Shown piece after piece: positions 43,851 to 49,321 of a stretch of DNA of 49,321 bases. The DNA is from Zygnema cylindricum. Its lineage: Eukaryota; Streptophyta; Zygnematophyceae; Zygnematales; Zygnemataceae. A model generated the notes under the pieces. The model made no database searches and was not told the origin of the DNA. It was given only the letters and a program-made list of their open reading frames with translations. Within the stretch, counting starts at the first letter, position 1. Every line of letters begins with the position of its first letter. Location: positions 187,152 to 236,472 of the forward strand of contig JBBHKE010002980.1 in assembly GCA_037447655.1 (NCBI GenBank), given 5' to 3'. The position numbers and the translations under genes are program-made.

Positions 43851-44987
43851 TTGGACTGAAGGTACATATGCTGAAGTCTGAGGAATCGTCTCCCTCCACC
43901 CCCCAACAAAGAAAGAAAAGGAAGGGAGAGGGAGGAGAAAAAAAGGTGTACGGAGGGAGGAAAGAGGGAGAGAGAAAAAAAGAAAAAATAAAAAGTGAAA
44001 GAAAACAATAGTAAGTGATTCGAAGTACTGTTTTGACCCTCGACCGACACGGTTTTCTATTTGTTAGGAAGAGAGAGAGAAGAAGAGGGGGAGGGGGAGG
44101 GGGAGGGGGAGGGGAAGGGGGAGGGAGAGGGAGAGGGAGAGGGAGAGGGAGAGGGAGAGGGATAGGGAGAGGGAGAGGGAGAGGGAGAGGGAGAGGGGGA
44201 GGAGAGGGAGAGGGAGAGGAGAGGGAGAGGGAGAGGGAGAGGAGAGGGAGAGGGAGAGGGAGAGGGAGAGGGAGAGGGAGAGGGAGAGGGAGAGGGAGAG
44301 GGAGAGGGAGAGGAAGAGGGAGAGGGAGAGGGAGAGGGAGGAGGGAGAGGGAGGGAGAGGGAGAGGGAGAGGGAGAGAGAGGGAGAGGGAGAGGGAGAGG
44401 GAGAGGGAGAGGGAGAGGGAGAGGGAGAGGAGAGGGAGAGGAGAGGGAGAGGGAGAGGGAAGAGGGAGTGGGAGTGGGAGAGGGAGAGGGAGAGGGAAAG
44501 GGAGAGGGAGAGAGAGAAGGACAGAAGTGAAACTCACCCGGCCACCCACAGTCACAAAGTCTACTGGGTTTCCTGTACCTCCCCATGTTGTCCCTCTCCC
44601 CCCACCCCCAACACACGTCAAAAAAAAATGTACATAAAAAAAAAAAGAAAAAAACTACGCAGTATATCGAATTTGTTTCCATATATTTAAAATAAAACAC
44701 ACCTATCTCTATCCTATCGAGCCCTTACCAATATTGAAAACAATCCACTCTAAAAAGTAAAACCGGTGAGCATAAATGTATTGCAATATATATAATATAT
44801 ATATAATATATATAATTATATATACATATATATATACATATATATTACATATATATACATATATATACATATATATACATATATATATATATTTGTGTAT
44901 ATATACATATATATATACATATATATATACATAATATATATATACATATATATATACATATATATATATATACATATATATATATAC

Positions 44988-45034
<47 letters not shown>

Positions 45035-47648
45035 TATACATATATATATATATACATAAATATATATATACACACATATATATATACACTCCTTGCCACT
45101 GTCTCTGCCTCTCCCTCTCCCTCGCCCTCTCAATTCTTGATTACTATATAATCAAGAATTGAGAGGGAGAGGGAGAGGGAGAGGGAGAGGGAGAGGGAGA
45201 GGGAGAGGCACAGGTTTACCGGCTGTGTTCCCTTTAAACTAGTCTTAGTCCTCTATTGGTCCTATTTCCTTTATCGGTTACTTTATAAAAATCCCTTCCC
45301 TCCAACTTCTCCACATTGCTTCACAAAATAAAAGCCGAGAAAACCCCAAAGTTTAATGTCTTTTTCTGACATAAATGGTATGACAAATAGCCGTATTGAA
45401 GCCTGATTTTTTTGTCTTTTTCTGACACAATAAACACTATGACATATAGATGTACCAAATTTGATAGAATATGGAAAACGTTGGGTATTTAAAACCGTTT
45501 TATATCTGTTTTAATGAAAAAAAAATGATAAAATACGGAAACGGAAAACGGAAAATGGAAACCGTCGAAAAAAGAAAAACAGAAGATGACAAAAAACAGA
45601 AGAAGACGAAAAACAGAAGAAGACAAAAAACAGAAGAAGACGGAAAACGGAAAACAATTGAAAACCGTCGAGCAACTTCAAAAAAAAAAAAAAAAAAAAA
45701 AAAAAAAAGCGTACCGTCTACAAAGCCCCCTTTTTTATTCCATCGAACGTGGAAAAGCCACGATTTTGGAAACTGTTCACTGTCGGCATTCGCCCCCACC
45801 GCGATTTTTAAAACCTGAAATTAAAAAAAATGAAAAATAAATAAATAAATAAAAAAAAATAAATAAATGAAAGAATGAATAAATGAGTGAATGAATGAAT
45901 GAATGATAAATAAATAAATGAATGAATAAATGAATGAATGAATGAATAAATAAATAAATGAATGAATAAATGAACGAATAAATAAATGAATGAATAAATG
46001 AATAAAAAAACGAATGAAAAAATGAAAAAATGAATAAATAAATGAATGAATAAATGAATAAAAAAACGAATGAAAAAATGAAAAAATGAATAAATAAATG
46101 AATGAATAAATGAATAAATAAATAGATAAATGAATAAATAAATAGATAAATGAATAAATGAATACATGAATAAATAAATAAAATAAACAAAATAAGATGG
46201 AAGAGGGAGAGCGAGAGAGAGATACCTCTCTAATGGAGGAGTGAAGCCTCTCTCCCTCCTCTTCTGTCAAAAGTGCTGGCCATGTGCTCCGGGTGCAATC
46301 GAGACTAAAAAAAAAAAAAAAAAAAAATGAGTCAGAAAAAGAAGAAAAGAGTAAAAAATAGAGTAAAGAAAAAGAAAAAGGGTAAAAAAAAAAAGAGAAA
46401 AAAACAAGAAGAAAAAAAGGAGAAAAAGAAAAAAACAGAGGTGAGGGAGAAATAAGAAAGAAAAAGAAAGGAAGAATTTGAGGGGAAAATAAAGAGAGAA
46501 AGAAAACAAAAAAGATCGGGAGAAAAACAAAAAAAAAAAGAAAAAAAAAGAAAAGGAGAACAAAAAAGAAAAAAAAAAAGGGAAAGAAAAAAGTGCACCT
46601 GGTAAAGGACTTCGTCAGCGACCCAATTTCCGATTCCCGATACAAATCCCTGAACAAAAAAAGAAAAAAAAAAAAAAAAAAAATAAAATAAAACAAAAAA
46701 AGAAAAAGAAAAAAAGAGAAAAACAAAATTAAAAAAGTACAAAACAAATAAATAGATGTACATATAAATAAATAGAAGTTAAAGAGTTAAAATAAATAAA
46801 AACAAGATAAACATGTATGTTTCCATGGTAGTAAAAAAAACGGACAGAAAAAAAAAATAAAACATACAAAATGTAGAAAATCTAAAGAACTGTAAAAAAA
46901 AAAAAAAAATGGGCATGTAGGAGGGAGGGAAGGGCGGGGGGAGGGGATGGTGGAAAGGTAGAAGGGAGGCAAGGAGGGAGGGAGGGAGGGGGTGGTGGGT
47001 GGGAGGGAGGAGGGAAGAGGAGGGAGGAAAGGGGGAAGAGAGGGAGGGAAGGAGCAATGGAGGGGGGGAGGGAGGCAGCGTGGGAGGGAAGGTGGGAGAA
47101 AGAAAGTAAGGAAGATGAAGGAACAGAGGAAGGGAGAGGGAAGGAGAGGCATGGAAAGATAGGGAGGGGAGGAGGGAGGGCCGGAGGAAGGGAGGAAGGG
47201 AGGGACGGCACTAGGGAGAGAAAGGGAGGGAGAGGGTGACAGAGGGCAAAAGGAAGGAAGAGGGAGTGAGGGAGAGAGGATTGGAGGCGGGAATCGGAAG
47301 TGACAGAGAGTGGGCGGGAGAGAGGGAGAGAGGGAGAGGGGGAGAGAGGGAGTGGGAGAAGGAGAGGGAGAGGGAGAGGGAGAGGGAGGAGAGGGAGAGG
47401 GAGAGCAAAAGAGAGATCGAAATTTAAGAAAGAAACAATTAATTCTCAGATTGAAAAGGGAAAATAGAAAAAAAAAAAAAAAAAAAAAAAAAAAAACATT
47501 TAAAAAATGTAAAAATCTTTACCTGGTCCAATAAAACGGCTTTCAACGACAATTTTCTTCTTTTTAGTGCCATAAAAAAATCCGAAAAATGGGGTAAATG
47601 TAAAAATGCATCTGGACCCAAATCACTTATAGGGGGTTCTTCGAGGGG
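43533..47648 (-). CDS. FPG1: Formamidopyrimidine-DNA glycosylase (plant FPG/MutM type), 3' part, with an apparent frameshift
   Basis: Exons seen: 47648-47523, 46649-46599, 46304-46226, 45814-45715, 44572-44538 and 43877-43533. The N-terminal exons (with catalytic Pro-Glu) lie beyond 49321 or were not found. Protein segments in order: [11 protein letters not shown] and AVLLDQ, then [17 protein letters not shown] (helix-two-turn-helix), [62 protein letters not shown] (zincless-finger arginine), then a Lys/Arg/Glu-rich tail of about 100 residues, as in plant FPG proteins. The enzyme excises oxidised purines in base-excision repair. All phases fit except the 46304-46226 exon: it is 79 nt and its two halves are in different frames, an extra T in a TTTT run. 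This is either a real lesion or a sequencing error. Confidence 0.92.
44068..44520. repeat. (GGGAGA)n microsatellite in an FPG intron
   Basis: About 450 bp of almost pure GGGAGA, with GGAGA slippage, between the exons starting at 43877 and ending at 44538. Long Arg/Gly and Ser/Leu frames on both strands are artefacts. Confidence 0.95.
44784..45090. repeat. TATATACA/TA microsatellite in an FPG intron
   Basis: About 300 bp of alternating ATATATACAT units. Tyr/Ile/Met frames are artefacts. Confidence 0.95.
45104..45188. repeat. Palindrome flanked by CT/GA repeats
   Basis: A perfect core stem CAATTCTTGATTA (45131-45143) / TAATCAAGAATTG (45149-45161) with a 5-base loop, extended by CTCCCT on the left pairing with AGGGAG on the right, for about 40 bp per arm. 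It lies in an FPG intron. Confidence 0.85.
45680..46190. repeat. Poly(A) run and (AATG/AATA)n microsatellite around FPG exons
   Basis: An A run of about 28 lies next to the donor of the 45814-45715 exon. From 45836 to 46188 a tetranucleotide AATG/AATA array fills the neighbouring intron. The Phe/Ile/Ser frames on the minus strand are artefacts. Confidence 0.92.
46305..46598. repeat. A-rich low-complexity intron
   Basis: Runs of A with interspersed G fill the intron between the exons ending at 46599 and starting at 46304. It reads as a very long polypyrimidine tract on the transcribed strand before the acceptor. Confidence 0.8.
46908..47415. repeat. GGA/GGGAGA purine tract in an FPG intron
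   Basis: About 500 bp of GGAGGGAGG and GGGAGA units on the plus strand, inside the intron between the exons ending at 47523 and starting at 46649. Confidence 0.88.
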
Positions 47649-48051
47649 CTGAAAAAAACAAAAAAGAAGAAAAGGGAAAAAGAGAAAGAAGAAAAAAGAA
47701 AAAAAGGAAAAAATAAAGATGAAAAAAAAGAAGAAAGAAAAAAAGCTAAAAAAGAAGAGCAAGAAGTTATAAGAAAATTAAATTATGCAAAAAAGGCCTG
47801 ATCCATGGATCAGGTAGTATCGTCAGTTTTCATCATAAGTGTGGATTTAAGTACAGTAAAAATTACAAATATAAATAAAACAAATAAAAATAAATAATGC
47901 AGGTAATTGTTATTCCTATTAATTTGATAATTATTATGAAAGTCCTTTCAATATTATTGTTATTATTTATTTACTATTATTATTATCAACGTTATTAATA
48001 TACTTTCATCATAATAATTATTATTATCATCAAAATTACAATTAGAAATAT
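47649..48051. other. AT-rich sequence upstream of the first visible FPG exon
   Basis: It contains polypyrimidine sequence before the acceptor at 47649 (minus strand), ATT-type trinucleotide drift, and the inverted word CTGATCCATGGATCAG near 47800. No further FPG exon was recognised. Confidence 0.4.
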
Positions 48052-48865
48052 TAGTGTTGTGTATCGGCAAGGATTTGCCGATAAGCGATATGGGCCTTTT
48101 TTCGGGTTGCCGATAATCTATATATTGGCACGATATATCGACATCGGTGTTATCGCCGATAAACAACCGATATCGCCGATAAAATTTATCGGCGATAACA
48201 CCGATATCGATAACTATCGGCAATAACTGTACGGACCGTACAGCTAAATGTACGGCCCGTACACTCAACTGTACGGGTTATTCCCTGGACGCGCCGCGGA
48301 CCCCCTTCCCCTAGACTTCGAGAAAAAATCGCGATATATGCTTGATTATTTCTAATTTAATGGGGTTTTACTTGGGTTCCACGCTCCCATGCCCTTCCAG
48401 AATGTCCTTTTGACTGATATTTTTTTATAAATGGCAGTAAATGGCGGCAGTCTGACAGATTTGTTCGTCTGCTCTGTTCGTCTGTTCGTCTGGTTTTCAA
48501 AAAAGTTTAATTTAACAAATTTACAATGCAATTTAATTTTTTCGTTTCGGTACTATAGTTTTAGAACTATAAACTATTGTTTTAAATTTCTCAACGTTTA
48601 TGTGCTGCGCTGTCTGTAATAAACTTCAGTTAAACAGCATAAGGAACAGATTCTTATATGTGGCATGCCACGCTATATAAAGTCAATAACATAATACAGT
48701 ATATGATAAAGTACTATTGTACGCGTACTAGATATTTTTTAAGTTATTGCCAATAAGGAATTTGTTAGTCTGGGACCGATATATCGGGACCTCTGACCGT
48801 TTGATAACCGATAACTATCGGTATCGGTGTTATCGCGATAATTTTTTTGCCGATACACAACTCTA
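48052..48865. mobile_element. hAT-type element, family C, copy 2 (without the mitochondrial insert)
   Basis: 814 bp with ends TAGTGTTGTGTATCGGC and GCCGATACACAACTCTA. The flanking octamers AGAAATAT and ATAAATAT differ at one position. Terminal regions rich in CCGATA and TATCGG can fold back. The interior matches 4130-4500 and 6521-6660, and it serves as the reference for the interrupted copy at 3984-6702. It probably lies in an upstream intron of the FPG gene. Confidence 0.88.
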
Positions 48866-49012
48866 ATAAATATTATTATTATTATGATTATAACTATTAT
48901 TATTATGATAATTATAATTATTATTATGATGATGATGATAATGATTATTATTATTATTATGATTACTATTATTATTATAATTACTAATATTATCATTATT
49001 ATTATCATATAT
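48866..49012. repeat. (ATT/ATG)n trinucleotide microsatellite
   Basis: An array of ATT, ATG and ATA units directly after the hAT-type copy. Ile and Asn frames are artefacts. Confidence 0.9.
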
Positions 49013-49321
49013 ATACATATACATACATACACTGATGTATCTGTTTTTTTTAGGAAAAAGAGTCTCCATGAAGATTTTTCGGCAAAAGCCTTCAGAATAT
49101 TAAAACAAATATGTGATATAGTTTCCATTATACATATATAAATAAATATTATACATATATATACATATTATACACATATATACACACTATATATATACAT
49201 GTTCAAATTAATTGATCTAAAAACAAGAACAAAAATGATAAATGTAAAACAAAACGGAGAAAAAGGAGAAAAAAGTAAAATAAAAAAAAACCGCGTTCAT
49301 TAATACACGTTAAATGCGGTA
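49013..49321. other. Window end, no gene seen
   Basis: TATATACA-type repeats and A-rich sequence. An N-terminal FPG exon was looked for and not found. Confidence 0.4.

Noticed and set aside
43822-44700. Long frames on both strands over the GGGAGA array
   Set aside because: Pure six-base repeats lack stops in every frame. Only the short FPG exons at 43877 and 44572-44538 have homology.
45821-46747. 308-codon minus-strand frame rich in Phe, Ser and Ile
   Set aside because: It is an AATG/AATA and poly(A) artefact that fuses two FPG exons with introns.

Overview
The window looks like nuclear DNA of a streptophyte, meaning the plant lineage, and most likely a charophyte green alga. Four multi-exon genes could be rebuilt by eye with GT-AG introns and matching codon phases. 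They encode a plastid-type small heat-shock protein, an ACC-synthase-like aminotransferase, a hevein-domain membrane protein and a plant-type formamidopyrimidine-DNA glycosylase (FPG). A plant-type hAT transposase relic (BED finger, DUF659, C-terminal dimerisation region) and a piece of mitochondrial DNA carrying sdh3-sdh4 agree with this. The genus is a guess; no species marker is present.

Layout. 1-930: 3' part of an unrecognised minus-strand gene. 1424-6872: transposable-element nest. A Harbinger-like element (2403-3160) abuts a second one (3164-6872); the second is interrupted by a hAT-type element (3984-6702) with a perfect 8-bp target duplication, and that in turn holds about 2 kb of mitochondrial DNA (about 4501-6521) with sdh3 and sdh4 relics. 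8901-10570: heat-shock gene with a palindromic heat-shock element. 12947-20154: minus-strand aminotransferase gene of 12 exons with a MITE in one intron. 20710-23400: large foldback structure whose two arms each carry a related element at the same site. 24207-26979: hAT transposase pseudogene with an internal tandem duplication. 27228-27617: 39-bp minisatellite. 29014-29833: nested MITEs. 32007-38286: hevein-domain membrane-protein gene. 36411-36740: an ORF with one stop, inside the last long intron of that gene. 43533-47648: minus-strand 3' part of the FPG gene, its introns packed with microsatellites, with an uninterrupted copy of the hAT-type element upstream at 48052-48865.

The genes do not form a pathway or operon. 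The most striking content is the mobile-element architecture. At least two target-duplication classes of MITE recur (TA with CACCG-like ends; TAA with GGGT or TGCTGCGG ends), plus a hAT-like family that captured organellar DNA. The intact copy at 48052-48865 makes it possible to read the mitochondrial insertion junctions directly. All calls come from reading the sequence; no database search was run.
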